Source: Pegoplata infirma (lineage: Eukaryota > Arthropoda > Insecta > Diptera > Anthomyiidae). Taken from it: a stretch of 64,000 bases of DNA. Both the position numbers and the translations under genes were made by a program. The stretch is taken from contig OY992536.1 in NCBI GenBank assembly GCA_963921195.1, forward strand, positions 97,861,550 to 97,925,549, read 5' to 3'. The stretch's first letter is position 1. Every line of letters begins with the position of its first letter. This document shows, one piece after another, positions 23,776 through 46,793 of this stretch. The notes below the pieces were generated by a model. That model saw only the letters and a list, made by a program, of their open reading frames with translations. It had not been told where the DNA came from and did no database searches.

Positions 23776-23898
23776 CTGATAATAAAACAATTTCAAGAAA
23801 CTCTTTTGTCTTTTATATTTTCCCACTGCTCTTTAAAACGCGCAAACATTAGCACTCCTGGTCCAGACGTTTTGCCGAATTTGGTTTCAAACACTTAG

Positions 23899-25227
23899 GG
23901 CCTAATTTTGTAAATCACTCGCGTTGAACGCATCACCAACGTTAACGTGAACGCGAGGCTCAAAAAGTGCAATTTTGTAAATCACTACGTTATTGCGTTC
24001 AATTTTTACGTCATCACTTGAAATGTCAATTATATTTGAATCAGTGTTGCCAGACATTCTAAAATTTATAAAATTGGCCACCCATTTTGTAGGGGATACA
24101 CACCCATTATCGTGGGGAAACACATATATATGATAAGGCAACACCTGCAAAGAGAATATTTGAGAAAAAAGAGAACAAAAAAAAGTAACATAAATTAGTT
24201 GAAACAAGTAAAAAAGTTCAATTCGGCCTTGCCGAATGTAGTGATACCCTCCACAATTTAATAAAGATTATTGCAAAAAACTTTATTTAAAAGGAAATTA
24301 CTTTGAAAAAAAAAATTTTTTTGAAAAAAAAAATTCCGCGAAAAAAAATTTTGGTAAAAAAAAAAATCCGCGATTTTTTTCTTTTTTTGTCAAAAAATAT
24401 GTTCGTACTTGTTCAAATACCATTTGGTGTTTAATTATGTTCACATATGTCAACCAAAAGCCGAAGTAAAGCATTTTGTATTTTTAGGTTATGTTGAATG
24501 TACTGAAATTTATGAGGTGTGCTTACATTTTTGTTCATAACTTTTGAACCGCTAAACCGATATCGCTCAAATGCAATACCAAACTTCTCGGGAGAACTTC
24601 CAATAAATATGTTAAGTTTCAGTCATATCTGTGCAATATTTTGTCCGCGAGAGCATTTTCAACAGACAGACAGACAGACGGACAGACGGACAGACGGACA
24701 GACGGACAGACGGACAGACGGACATCGCTAGAATGTCTTAAAATCGATCGGGCATCATGAATATATATACTTTATGGGGTCCCAGATCGATATTTCGATG
24801 AGTTACAAACAGAATGACAAACTTATATATACCCTCTATCACTAAGTGGAGGGTATAAAAAGCAATAAAAATCACAACGAAACGCTTTGCTATTTTCGAT
24901 GTTTTTCTTCTGCCGGAGAAGTTTTTTTTACACATTTATTACTTTTTTCTTGTATATTTACATATTCCAACATTACTTATTTATTTTTTGCTATTTAAAA
25001 GCATATTTGTTACATCAACGCCCCAAAATTTCAAGTGATCATTTTGACACTTCAAGTGATGAAAAAACACTCTCTTGCGTTTTACAAAATTCCATTTTCC
25101 ATACAATTTGTTCTACAAACACGTAAGTCAACGCGAAAAAAACAGCTGTTCAGTGCTCGCGTTTTACAAAATAGAAAATTGTCCAACGCGAGATGAAAAG
25201 GCGCGTTGCGTTTTACAAAATTAGGCC
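23899..25227. mobile_element. TIR element with GGCCTAATTTTGTAAA ends
   Basis: GGCCTAATTTTGTAAA at the left and TTTACAAAATTAGGCC-like sequence at the right are inverted, flanked by CTTAG at 23894-23898 and 25228-25232 (or TTA if the ends are read as GGGCC). Subterminal regions repeat 'acgcgag' and 'gcgttttacaaaat' motifs. It is non-autonomous. A Helentron B copy lies inside. Confidence 0.75.
24205..24860 (-). mobile_element. Helentron family B copy 2, full length
   Basis: On the minus strand it starts ttataccctccacttagtga, has the core and a GTCY tract of about 15 units (24663-24724), then 'ctcgcggacaaaatattgca', and ends with the hairpin attcggcaaggccgaat and ttttttacttg. Confidence 0.85.
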
Positions 25228-26203
25228 CTTAGTTTTCCCCAGGGGAGCACCCCTAAAAAGTGTAAATACGGCGTAGGCATGTTCAGAAAAAATGTAGGGG
25301 GCAAAAATTAATGGGGGTCAGTCTGCATTTCCCGTCCCTAAAAGGCACAGTGGGAGCGGTAGGCGCAAATTTTATAAAAAAAATTTAAAAAAAAAAATTG
25401 TGTGGGGACACCCTTAAGGCTTAAAAATAGAGGGTAGGTTTGTTTGGGGAAAATGTTGGGGCTGAAAAAATATTGGGGGTCGGTCACACATTTAACTTCT
25501 CTAGGGTCACCCCTGCGATAGTTAGAGCGGTGGGAGCAAGATTTACAAAAATGTCGTTTTGTGTGGGAAACCCCTTAGGAATTGGAGATATGGAATTCGT
25601 ATGTTCAGAAGAAGTGTTGGGGGCTAAAAATTAATGGGGGTTGGTCTTGATTATGACCCCTCTAGGAGGCACCATTGGACCGGTAGGAGCTGATTTAATA
25701 TGACAATTTAAGAAAAAATAAAAAAAATGCATGGGGACCACCCTAAGGATTGAAGATAGGGGGTAGGTATATTCTAAGAAAATGTTGGGGTTGAAAAAAT
25801 ATTGGGGGTCGGTCATACATTTGATTCCTCTAGGGTGACTTCTAAGACAGCTAGAGCGGTAGGAGCAAGATTTTTTAAAAATTTAACCTTTGTATGGGAA
25901 CCCCCCTTAGGGATTGGAGATAGGGCTTAGGTATGTTTGGCAAAAGTGTTCAGGGGAAAAAAATAATGGGGGCCGGTCTCACATTTGACCCCTCTAGGAG
26001 CAAAACCAGGGGAGTTTTGGGGCTTTTTGTGGATTTTTTCCCCTCTACGCCCAACTTTGACCCCGATGAGCGACCCCTAGATCCTATCCGACCTCCCCCA
26101 TTTTTTGGCTCATACACTTTTTTTACCAACCTCACAAAATGAGCGGTTCTAGCGCTTCCAAATATTGCTGCTTAAAATCTCACACAACACTATCCCACCC
26201 TTA
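25228..26203. repeat. Right arm of the foldback element
   Basis: Inverse of 19639-20593, with scattered substitutions and small indels. Minus-strand features of the left arm (gacccctctagg modules) appear here on the plus strand. Confidence 0.9.
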
Positions 26204-26697
26204 ATGTACTCCTACTTTTTAGACCATGTTTTTCTTTAAAAGAAGGACCAATTTGAACTAGAAAATGGGAAAAAATTTCCCATTTTTTAGTTAAAAAAAC
26301 ATTTCTGATAAGGAAATTTTTCCTAAAAATTACTTAATTTTATATTTTTTTAATGGTTTATTAATAGAATAGCATGTGAATACACACATAATTCTCATTG
26401 GGTACATATTTTATTTTATATATAAAAAAACGTTTGTTTCTTATAGTTAAGTTATAAATTTCATTAGTTTTTTTAGTTAAATTACAACAAAAACTTTGTA
26501 TTTGACGTTTGTTCCCAGACTATGGGAAAACACGCCAAAGCCAAGGTCTTTGTTGTGATTAAAATATTATTTTTTTTTTTCTAAAACATACATGTGTAGA
26601 AAAAAATGTAAATGTTAAATTTATTACTTGTTATACAAGATCAAACTTTTTGTATTCATGTACTACAAATAATAAACAAAATGTGAACTACAAGCAA

Positions 26698-27810
26698 TAG
26701 GGTGGTTCATAAAAACAAAAGTTGGATTTTTGAATGGGGCACCCGGAATATATATTAAGCACCGTGAAAAAATGACACGTGATTTTTTTCAAATTTTTAT
26801 ATTAAGGTTTAGGGGTCGCTACCGGGCCCTTTGGGATATAAAAAAAAAAAATTTCACACAATGAAAAAAAAAAATTTCGTTTTTTTTATATTTTTTTTTT
26901 ATTATAGTTTAACTTCATTAGCTTATTAACGGCAAAAGATTTCATTTTGTTGGGACAAGTTTTTCAGTTCCAAAATTGACCATGAAAAAAAAAGTTGAGG
27001 CTGGTTGGGGTCTTACTCTAAAATTTTTTTTAAATTTTTTTTTTTTTAGTTTTGATAAGCTTACGTTATAGGTCTTTAGTCCCTCTTGATAATACATTCT
27101 TTGTAAAAATTTTTGTTCTTTCCGAAACATCATTAACATGCGCCGAAAATCAAACGGATATTAAAAAAAAAAAAAAAAACGGTGAAAAAAATCGATTTTT
27201 TTTTTTTTTTAATTTTTAATTATAATTTGTTAAGCTAATCCAGCTTATTAACGGCAAACAAAAATTCGATATGGTCGGAAAAGTATGTAATTTCCAAAAT
27301 TTACATTGAAAATATGTTTTTTTTTTTAATATCCGTTTGATTTTCGCCGCATGTTAATGATGTTTCGGAAAGAACAAACATTTTTACGAATGATGTAGTA
27401 TCAAGAGGGACTAAAGACCTATAGCGTAAGCTTATCAAAACTAAAAAAAAAAAAAATTTTTAAAAAATTTTAGAGTAAGACCCCAACCAGCCTCAATTTT
27501 TTTTTTCATGGTCAATTTTGGAACTGAAAAACTTGTCCCACCAAAATGAAATCTTTTGCCGTTAATAAGCTAATGAAGTTAAATTATAATAAAAAAAAAA
27601 ATTTTAAAAAAACTAAATTTTTTTTTTTTCATTGTGTGAAAAATTTTTTTTTATGACCCAAAGTTAAGGGCCCGGTAGCGACCCCTAAATGTTAATGAAA
27701 AAATTTGAAAAAAATCACGGGTCAGTTTTTCATGGTGCTTAATATATATTCCGGGTGCCCCATACAAAAATCCAAAAAAAAAAAAAAAGTGCCATATATG
27801 AACCACACTA
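26698..27810. mobile_element. Fully palindromic foldback, TAGGGTGGTTCAT ends, 8-bp TSD
   Basis: TAGGGTGGTTCAT and ATGAACCACACTA are inverted ends. ACAAGCAA flanks it at 26690-26697 and 27811-27818. The arms are about 450-500 bp, with shared blocks such as ggtcgctaccgggccc, caaaattgaccatg and aagcttatcaaaac. No ORF is present. Confidence 0.85.
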
Positions 27811-28403
27811 ACAAGCAAGCATAAAAAAAATACATAAATCAAAAAAACAATTTCAAGTTATGAAAAATTTACTAAACTTGTGGAAAAAACTTCCTCAAAT
27901 TAAAGAAGATAAATATGATGAACTAATTGGTAGGAAATTACGTCCTAAAACTGAATTTTTTGAACTAAATTTTGTTTTAAGAAATATGTCTTAAAAATAA
28001 AGATTTTTTTTCAATTATTTTGGGAAAATTTCTTTGGCAGTAAGAATTTCTTCCACGTATTAGGGAATTCATTTTAAGGAAAATTATGGCCTATTTAACA
28101 GTCCATGAACTAAAATATTTTCCTAAAAGTTAGGAAAATTTCCCAACTTTTAGTTAATTTTAACTAAATTGTGGGAAATTTATAAACTATTTTGAAGAAA
28201 AATTTTTCAAAGTTTAAGTTTTTTCTTTTTTTTGAGTGCACTTTGGGTAAATTTTATTCATAATACCGGTACGTACCGGTATCGATGTTTCGGTAACGGT
28301 TTATCGTTACCGAAATAACCGAAAATACCGTTACCGATATAAAAAATATGTAATACCAATACCGATACCGTTATTCGTTTCGGTTGCCAACCCTGCTTCA
28401 TAT

Positions 28404-29128
28404 GTCTTATAATAAAGATGCAGCAAATGCTTCATCTTTTTACTGTTCACAAGATGGCGTTTTTTTATAACTGTTTCCGGCAGATTATTAAAAGTTCTTA
28501 ATTTCATTTGTTATTGACTGAAATCTTGATTACCAAATAAAAATCAATAAAGCAAATAAAAACAAATCGGTTTTGCCCTTCTTTGGTTTTATTTGTTTAT
28601 TTTTCTAATAATTTTTTTTTTCTTTTCTTCCGTTTCCGGTCTGGTTTACTTCACTAGGAACAGTAAGAAGAAGAAGCAGTTGCTGCATCTTTATAATATA
28701 TGTTTTTGGTTTACTTGATCTTTACCTGCTCTCTTTTGGTGAAAACATGCAATTTGTTAATTTTACTGCAACGCCTAAATGTATGCCGCACTTTAGAAAA
28801 TAAGCAAATAAATATTTTTTTTATCTGTCTTGCAAATTCCGTTATGCTTCAAAAAAATATTATTATCCTTATATACAAACATCATTATAAAGTTAATAAT
28901 AACACTACCCAGAATTTTTTTTTTAAATCGTTACTTTAGTCGTTGTATTCCATTTGTTAAGTTATTTTTGATTTTTTTTTTTGGTTTTTGCAGCACTTAT
29001 TGTGGTTTTAATCGAGATGTGTCCATGAGCTTCCAGCCTCGAAAAAAGGAATTCACTAATTTGCAAGCAACTTCCCGTGGATGCAAATGAGTCTCCTTTT
29101 TTACCTCCTAATTCGTTGAACAATTTGT
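28404..29128. other. Unassigned AT-rich flank with a short inverted repeat
   Basis: tataataaagatgcagcaaa near 28412 recurs inverted near 28683-28700, flanking about 250 bp that includes the cttccgtttccgg block also seen at 14135. No gene is recognised. Confidence 0.4.
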
Positions 29129-29140
29129 TAGAGTGTATTG

Positions 29141-29740
29141 TATTGTAACTGCCGCACGTCTTTAAATGAGATGGCCAAGCAGTTTAACATACGACTCATA
29201 TGGGTCCCAGGGCACAGAGACATTCCAGGGAATTGCAAAGCCGATGAGCTTGCAAGACTAGGAACTACCTTACAGGTTCCAACAGAATTGGAATGTGTTG
29301 GTATGCCTCTAGAAACTTGCAAGCAAAACCTACGGCTTTGTTCTGCGACGGAGACTAATCAAAGATGGGCAAATGGATGGACGTGTGAGACAACACGACT
29401 GATTTGGCCTTCTCTTAATCAGGGGCGCACAAGTGAGCTGATATCGCTTCCAAGAGGAGAGATTTCGACGGTGGTTTCTATAATTACCGGACACTGTCTT
29501 ATAGGGAAGCACGCAGAGCGGTTAAATGTGCCGTCGAATGACTTTTGCCGAAGTTGCATGGATGAAGAGGAGTTGGAAACTATCGAACACTTTATTTGCC
29601 ATTGCCCGGCACTTTCTGGTCAGAGACTTGCTTCACTGGGATCTAGGGAGCTGTACGATCTTTCTGATTTGTCGGATGTCAAAATTCAACATCTAAGGAG
29701 TTTTATAAGAAGCTCAAAATGGTTTAACGACAGGGACTAA
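29141..29740 (+). pseudogene. C-terminal RNase H and zinc-knuckle end of a LINE ORF2 (5' truncated)
   Basis: The open frame carries WVPGHRDIPGNCKADELAR, the last active-site block of LINE-type RNase H (the invariant W-P-G-H and the D/E of KADELA). Further on, CRSC-x12-H-x4-C is the CCHC motif typical of the C-terminus of I/Jockey-like ORF2 proteins. The frame is intact to TAA at about 29738-29740. The reverse transcriptase and endonuclease are missing through truncation, so it cannot be active. A young insertion is likely because the frame has no stops and the TSD is perfect. Confidence 0.85.
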
Positions 29741-29844
29741 TAGGGAAACCTATTACGGTCCCGTGGTATCACAATGGACCTCAGAGTCTACGTGTGTTGA
29801 CGTAAAAACGTCAGCAGCCACTTACAACCTAACCTAACCTAACC
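29141..29844 (+). mobile_element. 5'-truncated non-LTR retrotransposon with 12-bp TSD
   Basis: TAGAGTGTATTG occurs at 29129-29140 and at 29845-29856, exactly flanking the segment. The insert begins inside the RNase H coding region and ends in a short 3' UTR with a gacgtaaaaacgtc hairpin and a tandem CCTAA tail (aacctaacctaacctaacct). This matches LINE insertion with 5' truncation. Confidence 0.9.
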
Positions 29845-29856
29845 TAGAGTGTATTG

Positions 29857-30019
29857 GTAGATTCCAATTGCATTTGAGAATGTATTAGTGGATTGTCTTT
29901 TCATTTTCTAATTAGTTTTAAAATTGGATTTTCTTCTTTCTTTATTTTTTCACCATTTTCGTTTCTTTTTCTTTAATTTTCTATTTTATTTACAAGTTGG
30001 TTGTTCTGATTTTTGTCCA
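29857..30019. other. Unassigned T-rich flank
   Basis: No ORF or element end is recognised before the Helentron at 30020. Confidence 0.35.
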
Positions 30020-30438
30020 TTTTTATACCCTCCACTTAGATGTAGAGGGAATACATAAGTTTGTCATTCCGTTTGTAACTCATCGAAATATTGGTCTAGG
30101 ACCACATAAAGTGTATAGAATCGATCAGTGATCGATTTTAAGATATCCTAGCAATGTCCGTCTGTAGAAAGGCTGATCACGGCCAAAATGTCACACGGAG
30201 ATGACTGAAAGTTAACATATTTATTGGAAGTTCTCTTGAGCAGTTTGGTATTGCATTGGAGCGATATCGGTTCAAACGTTATGAATGAAGATGTAAAGAC
30301 ACCTCAAAAATTTTGGTACACTCATCATAACCTAAAAATACAAAATGCTTTAATTCGTCTGCTGGTTGACATATGTGAACATAATTAAACGCCGAATGGT
30401 ATCTAAACAGGTACGAACATATTTTTTGACAAAAAAAA
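30020..30438 (+). mobile_element. Helentron family B copy 4, 3'-truncated
   Basis: Has ttataccctccacttag, the core, a minimal GTCCGTCTGT tract near 30154 and then family B body sequence (ggttcaaacgttatgaatga). It breaks off at 30438 against an inverted Helentron tail. Confidence 0.7.
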
Positions 30439-30440
30439 AA

Positions 30441-30480
30441 ACAAGTAAGAGAGTTAAATTTATACCCTCCAACATGAATA
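30441..30480 (-). mobile_element. Helentron tail fragment
   Basis: On the minus strand it reads ggagggtataaatttaactc and then ttacttg, a 3' end that has lost its hairpin. It sits directly beside the next element. Confidence 0.45.
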
Positions 30481-30869
30481 AAAAACAAGTGAGAGTGTTA
30501 AATTCGGCTGTGCCGAATCTTTTATACCCTCCAAAATGTAAAAAAAATTAAAAACAAAATTTTGTCAGGGGCGTTTCTTTTTTTTTGGGGGGGGGGGGTT
30601 GATGGGGTCTGTGGGAGACGTTGAGAGCACCTTCCCATCGCGATAAATATACCAAATGTTGCATTTATTTAACAAAAATACAAAAAAACATGTTAAAATA
30701 TGTATTTTTTTTAGATGTTGGTTTAGTTCTTCAAGGGAAAACTTTTTCCCCCCTGGTCCGCTTTTGCCAGTTTCCGAACTTAACCTGCCTAGGAACATAA
30801 GACATATTTGTGCCAAACTTGAGGGGTATAGCTCTTTTATTTTGGACTGCATCGTGTTAACTACAGACG

Positions 30870-42650
<11,781 letters not shown>

Positions 42651-42798
42651 GGAAATCGCTAGAATATCTTAGAATCGATCACTGATCAATAATATATATA
42701 CTTTATGGGGTCCCCGACCGATATTTCGATGCGTTACACACGGAATGACAAAGTGAGTATACCCCCATACTGTAGTTGGAGGGTATAATAAAAAAAAA

Positions 42799-43358
42799 CA
42801 GGGGCGTTTCTCTTTTTTTTTTGGGGGGGGGGGGCAAATTTCCTCTGGAATATGTGTTTAAAAAATAGGATGCTTTTTGCACAAAAGAAATACAAGTTTA
42901 TCATGATTTAAAAAAATGTTTTATTACACGCCTATTGGGGGGGGGGGGGGAGTACCGAAAAAAACGACATTTTCTAATTCTCTGGGTCCAAGTGCAGGAC
43001 TTTGAACTTCTTGTAGCATAAAAATGTTGCATTTGTTAAACAAAAACACAAAAAATCACGTAAAAAAATGCTATTTTTCAGAGGTAGGTTTAGTTCTTCA
43101 AGGGGGAACTTTTTGCCCCCTGATCAGATTTTGCTCATTTACGAACTTAACCTGCCTATTAACATAAGACATATTTGTGCTAAATGTCGGGAGTCTAGCT
43201 CTTTTTTTTGGAGTGCATCGTGTTAACTACAGACGGATAGACGGACGGACATCGTTAGAATGTCTTAGAATCGATCACTGATTATAAATATATATACTTT
43301 ATGGGGTCCCCGACCAATATTTTGATGCGTTACACACGGAATGACAAAGTGAGTATAC
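42799..43358 (-). mobile_element. Helentron family A copy 4, truncated at both ends
   Basis: Contains a poly-G/C tract, cttgtagcataaaaatgttg-type body, the cctgcctattaacataag block, a short gacggatagacggacgg tract near 43230 and the gtgtaacgcatcaaaatatt core. It lacks the 3' hairpin and the 5' ttataccctcc end. It lies head-to-tail with copy 3. Confidence 0.75.
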
Positions 43359-43361
43359 AAA

Positions 43362-43491
43362 TTTTTTTTTCGCGAAATGTTTTTTTTTTTTCTAAAGTAA
43401 TTTGCTTTTCAATAAAGTTTTTGCAATTATCTTTTTGAAATTGTGGAGGGTTTCAATACATTCGGCAAAGCCTAATTAACTTTTTTACTTG
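43362..43491 (+). mobile_element. Helentron family B 3'-end fragment
   Basis: Has the tttcgcgaaatg poly-T region shared with the copies at 24300 and 59240, then ggagggtttcaatacattcg and a decayed hairpin ending in ttttttacttg. Confidence 0.6.
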
Positions 43492-43659
43492 TTGTTTTTG
43501 AAATTGTTTCGAAATTCGTCAGAGGGTGTCTTTTTTTGATTATTTTTATTTATTCTGAATAGAAAATTGTTGTAATCTTTGGACAAGTATAGACATTTTC
43601 TAGAGTGAACCAATTTAATAAAATTTTTCGTCAATAAAGTAATTTAAGCTTAAGTTGTG
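43492..43659. other. Unassigned AT-rich spacer
   Basis: No feature is seen. Confidence 0.3.
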
Positions 43660-44042
43660 AACAGAACAAGCCCGGCACGACTTTTTCCATACGATTTGAC
43701 AGTTAAAAGCCGTGACCGGCACGACAAAAAATTAAAACTTATTTTATTTTATCTCCGGGTTCTCTCAATCTCCCTCCCTCTCACACTCCAGGTTTGCCGC
43801 ATTTTCACAACAGTTTTTTATTTTTTCATTCACAATGGTGTAACAAACGTACAGTAGTGCCAACTTAATCACATTGACTAAGTGGTAAACGATTTTTTTC
43901 CGTAAAATTACTCTAATTTTATTAAAAGTTAGCACCACTGAACAAACAAATGACATTTTTTGCCGTCGCCGTCATCCGTCATTGTTTTGGGCCTATATTC
44001 ACCGGCAACGACAACCGTCCCCCGTGCCGTGCTTGTTCTGTT
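43660..44042. mobile_element. Short TIR element (MITE), AACAGAACAAGC ends
   Basis: AACAGAACAAGCCCGGCACG at the left and the near inverse (cgtgccgtgcttgttctgtt) at the right span 383 bp. Nested at about 43853-43940 is a smaller palindrome, cagtagtgccaactt to aagttagcaccactg. No TSD is evident. Confidence 0.55.
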
Positions 44043-44487
44043 TCTACTCTAAGTTGGCCTCACACTTAAAATAATTACTCTGTTAAATACTCTGTAAAAT
44101 GACTGTAATCTCAATTCCACAGATATTTGACAAAGTCACCTGCCGAAATACAGATTTTAAGAAAATGCTTTGCATTTTCTTGTGACCGAAAAACAAACTT
44201 TTATCTGTAATTTTACTTTGTAATCTTTATTTTACAGATAATAGTTTTTTTTGTAAAAAAACAGATTTTAGAAAAATACTTTGTTTATTGCTCTGTAATA
44301 CAGTTTTCTAATAAAAATCTCTTCAAAAAACTTCAAAATATTTCCTCTCTTTAAAAAGCCTATTAAATTACAACGAAAGCTTGTAAATTTTACGAGGATG
44401 TCGTGTAAAATTGAAGTACTCGTAAAAAACTAGCAATTTTCACAAAAATCAAAAAAAAAGTAAGTTTGCAATCTGAAAGCATTAAAG

Positions 44488-44801
44488 CAATGGTTTCCAA
44501 CCTTTTTTACGCTACGCCCCACTTTTGAGTTAAAAAATTTGGCTTGTCCCCCTACAGTCAAGAAAAATTTGTTAATTTTTGTTTCTAATGAAAATCTACT
44601 ACTGGTTTAGCAAAGTTTTTGTAAAATAAGCACTTATGTAAACTAAGTTTTTAGGAAAAATTTTAAGCAATTTACAAAATTTTTGTAGTTAGTTTTTCTG
44701 ATTAATTTGACTAAAGAAAATCTTGAAAATTAGCTCGTTGCCCCCTTGGAACCTTCAAATTGCCCCCCAGTGGGGCGAGAATCAAAGGTTGGGAACCATT
44801 G
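44488..44801. mobile_element. hAT MITE with perfect 8-bp TSD
   Basis: Ends CAATGGTTTCCAACCTTT and AAAGGTTGGGAACCATTG are flanked by CATTAAAG at 44480-44487 and 44802-44809. The terminal sequence resembles the CAGTGGTTCTCAACC ends of hAT-type elements known from other animals. 314 bp, no ORF. Confidence 0.88.
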
Positions 44802-44809
44802 CATTAAAG

Positions 44810-45446
44810 CTAGCAAATTTACACGATGGCATTTCCCAATTGTCAACACTAATTGCACATTAAGGAAGGATAAATTGAAAAGGAATCAAATAGTGACCGT
44901 TGTGTAAAAGCCATATCAAGCGCATTAAAAAAATATATAAAAAAGTCAAAGCATTCTTAAATGATTTCCCCTAAATTGTATAAAAGTGTTTATTGTAATG
45001 ACCCCGTTTAAATGTGCACTAAAAATGTGAAGTTTATGAAAAAAAAAAACAAAACGTGAGAACATTCGCGTTCGAAACATTTAAGCGGGCGCATTTAAAT
45101 GATGGCATTTGCCTTTATTTTGTGTCAAGTTATTACTTTTCCATGCTTCTTGCACATTACAGTCGAAGAAAATTAAAAGAAATTGTTATAGCTGCCACTT
45201 TAAAGTGAATTTAAACCAGAAATTAAAAATAACGTTTCGCATGCGCGCCGTTAAAGTGGGGAATGCATTTAATCAGGCACATTTAAATTTTAGTTTTTTC
45301 GCCAAGTTTATGAAAGTACTAATAGAAAACATAATTTTCACATTTAAATAGCCCCTGCTCAAATCGTTATAATAAAATAGTCATTTATTAAATCCTCGGT
45401 GAACACCTACCGCTTAAATGCGTCACTAAATATGTGAGCTTTAATA
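44810..45446. other. Unassigned sequence
   Basis: AT-rich, with scattered ttaaatg/cgcattt motifs, two of them in the phrase atggcattt (about 44826 and 45102). No supported gene. Confidence 0.35.
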
Positions 45447-46765
45447 ACACAGCGTGAAAAAATCTTGGATGTTAACAGTAACCTGAGATTTGACCATCAA
45501 TTTTATATATTTCGCGCATGCTGAATTCAATGGTGCAAACCATTTTGAAATCTAAGGTACAGTTTTTTTCGCGAAATATCTTCAAAGATTTTCACGTCCC
45601 CGTGAACTTTTTGAAATAAAAAAGTTTTTGTATACAAAAAAGTCACTCTTTTGTAATTGAAATTGAAGGACTATATCTGTTGCTACATTTTAAGTACCAT
45701 ATCCGCTATCAAATGTTTGAAACTCAAGTGGTATTTCGCGTTTTATCCCATTTTTCTAATTTGCTCAAGCAACAGAATTTTATAGTATATGTGTGTTGAC
45801 AGCGCACAAGCAGCATTTTGTAGCCTATTCCCGCGGGAATAGGAATTACAATTTTGCGTATCGCTGTACTAAATACTACTAATTTAAAAAAAAACAATTG
45901 AAGGGCTTACTGCAAGAACTTGATAAGCAACATTTTATTTTTTCTTGTTTTTCGCCTTCTGCTTATGTTCCATTGACAGATTTTTTTCAGAAGTCTTGCT
46001 TTACCCCTACAAACAAGTATATTCAGAATAAAAGTTCTGCAAAAGTTCTATTTTCAACATTATTTTAAAAGTTTCAAGGCAAAAACCTCCATAAAATGAA
46101 ATGTTGCTTATCGAGTTTTTACAATAAGCCCTTCAATTGTTTAATATAATTAAGTAGGGCGAAATAAATGTTTTTTTATTATAACTTTTTAAGATGAAAA
46201 CATTTTTGTTTGAAATTTGGCACAAATACTTTTTTGAGGTTTTTACACAATATATCAAAATCTGGACCTTGTGGTCCTGTTGGAAAGTGATGATGTCATA
46301 GAGAAATTTTGACAAATCGCTCAATTTTAGTGCTATGCGATTGATAAATGAAAAATATTTTAATGGGAATATATTTACTTTGGTGCAATTATACTAAGCT
46401 GAAACGGTTGTTTAGGTCGGTATTTATTTAAGCATTTAAAATCGCGAAAATACAAAAAAAAAATAGAAAAAATAGGATAAAACGCGAAATTCTATTAAAG
46501 TTTTAAACTTTTAGTAGCGGAATTTCTGTTTAAAATGTAGTTACAAATATAATCCTTTAAATTCAACTATAAAAGAGCGACTTTTTTGCATACAAAATAT
46601 TTTTTATTTAAAAAACTTCACGGCGAATTGAAAATCTTTGGAGATGTTTTGCGAAAAAACTGTACCTTAGATATCAAAATGGATTGGACCATTAAGATCA
46701 GCATGCCCGAATTATGTAAAATTGATGGTCAAAACCCAGGTTACTTTTTCACCGTCACACAGTGT
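45447..46765. mobile_element. Foldback element with ACAC(A/T)G ends and a nested palindrome
   Basis: The left arm (gtaacctgagatttgaccat, ctaaggtacagtttttttcg) recurs inverted at the right (ctgtaccttagatatc, atggtcaaaacccaggttac). Arms are several hundred bp with moderate divergence. 45893-46142 is an inner palindrome beginning caattgaagggctta. No coding capacity is seen. Confidence 0.7.
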
Positions 46766-46793
46766 AATTTAAAATATACATCTATCTATATAT

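Larger units (their letters stand above)
19639..26203. mobile_element. 6.6-kb foldback element with subrepeat arms and 8-bp TSD
   Basis: Ends TAGGGGTGGGATAGTG and the inverse of TAAGGGTGGGATAGTG are flanked by ATGTACTC at 19631-19638 and 26204-26211. The inverted arms (19639-20593 and 25228-26203, about 960 bp) are highly similar. Each arm contains a run of about five 163-bp tandem subrepeats. This is the architecture of Drosophila FB/Galileo-type foldbacks. The interior carries a broken ORF, a TIR element and Helentrons. Confidence 0.85.
19551..28238. mobile_element. TIR element, family F copy 2, carrying two nested insertions
   Basis: Left end CACTCAGAAAAAAAACGAAC and right end ttttttgagtg are inverted. 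Interiors match copy 1: 'atgatttagctccat' on the left, 'ggcagtaagaatttcttcc' and 'ttttagttaattttaacta' on the right. Excess length comes from elements at 19639-26203 and 26698-27810. The flanking TA is not preserved (CA on both sides). Confidence 0.65.
14230..28395. mobile_element. hAT-like element E1, inflated to 14 kb by nested insertions
   Basis: Left end CAGTGTTGGC and right end GCCAACCCTG are inverted copies, followed inward by taccgttaccgatacc-type sequence on both sides. Flanks are cttcaaag and cttcatat, a plausible decayed 8-bp TSD (6/8). A second copy of the family at 17873-19480 has a perfect 8-bp TSD, which supports the assignment. Most of the length is younger elements. Confidence 0.65.

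Noticed and set aside
23794..23893. Short frame reading NISTPGPDVLPNLV, like the start of a reverse transcriptase
   Set aside because: Only about 30 residues, with no flanking RT motifs, and it ends at a TSD; too short to call.
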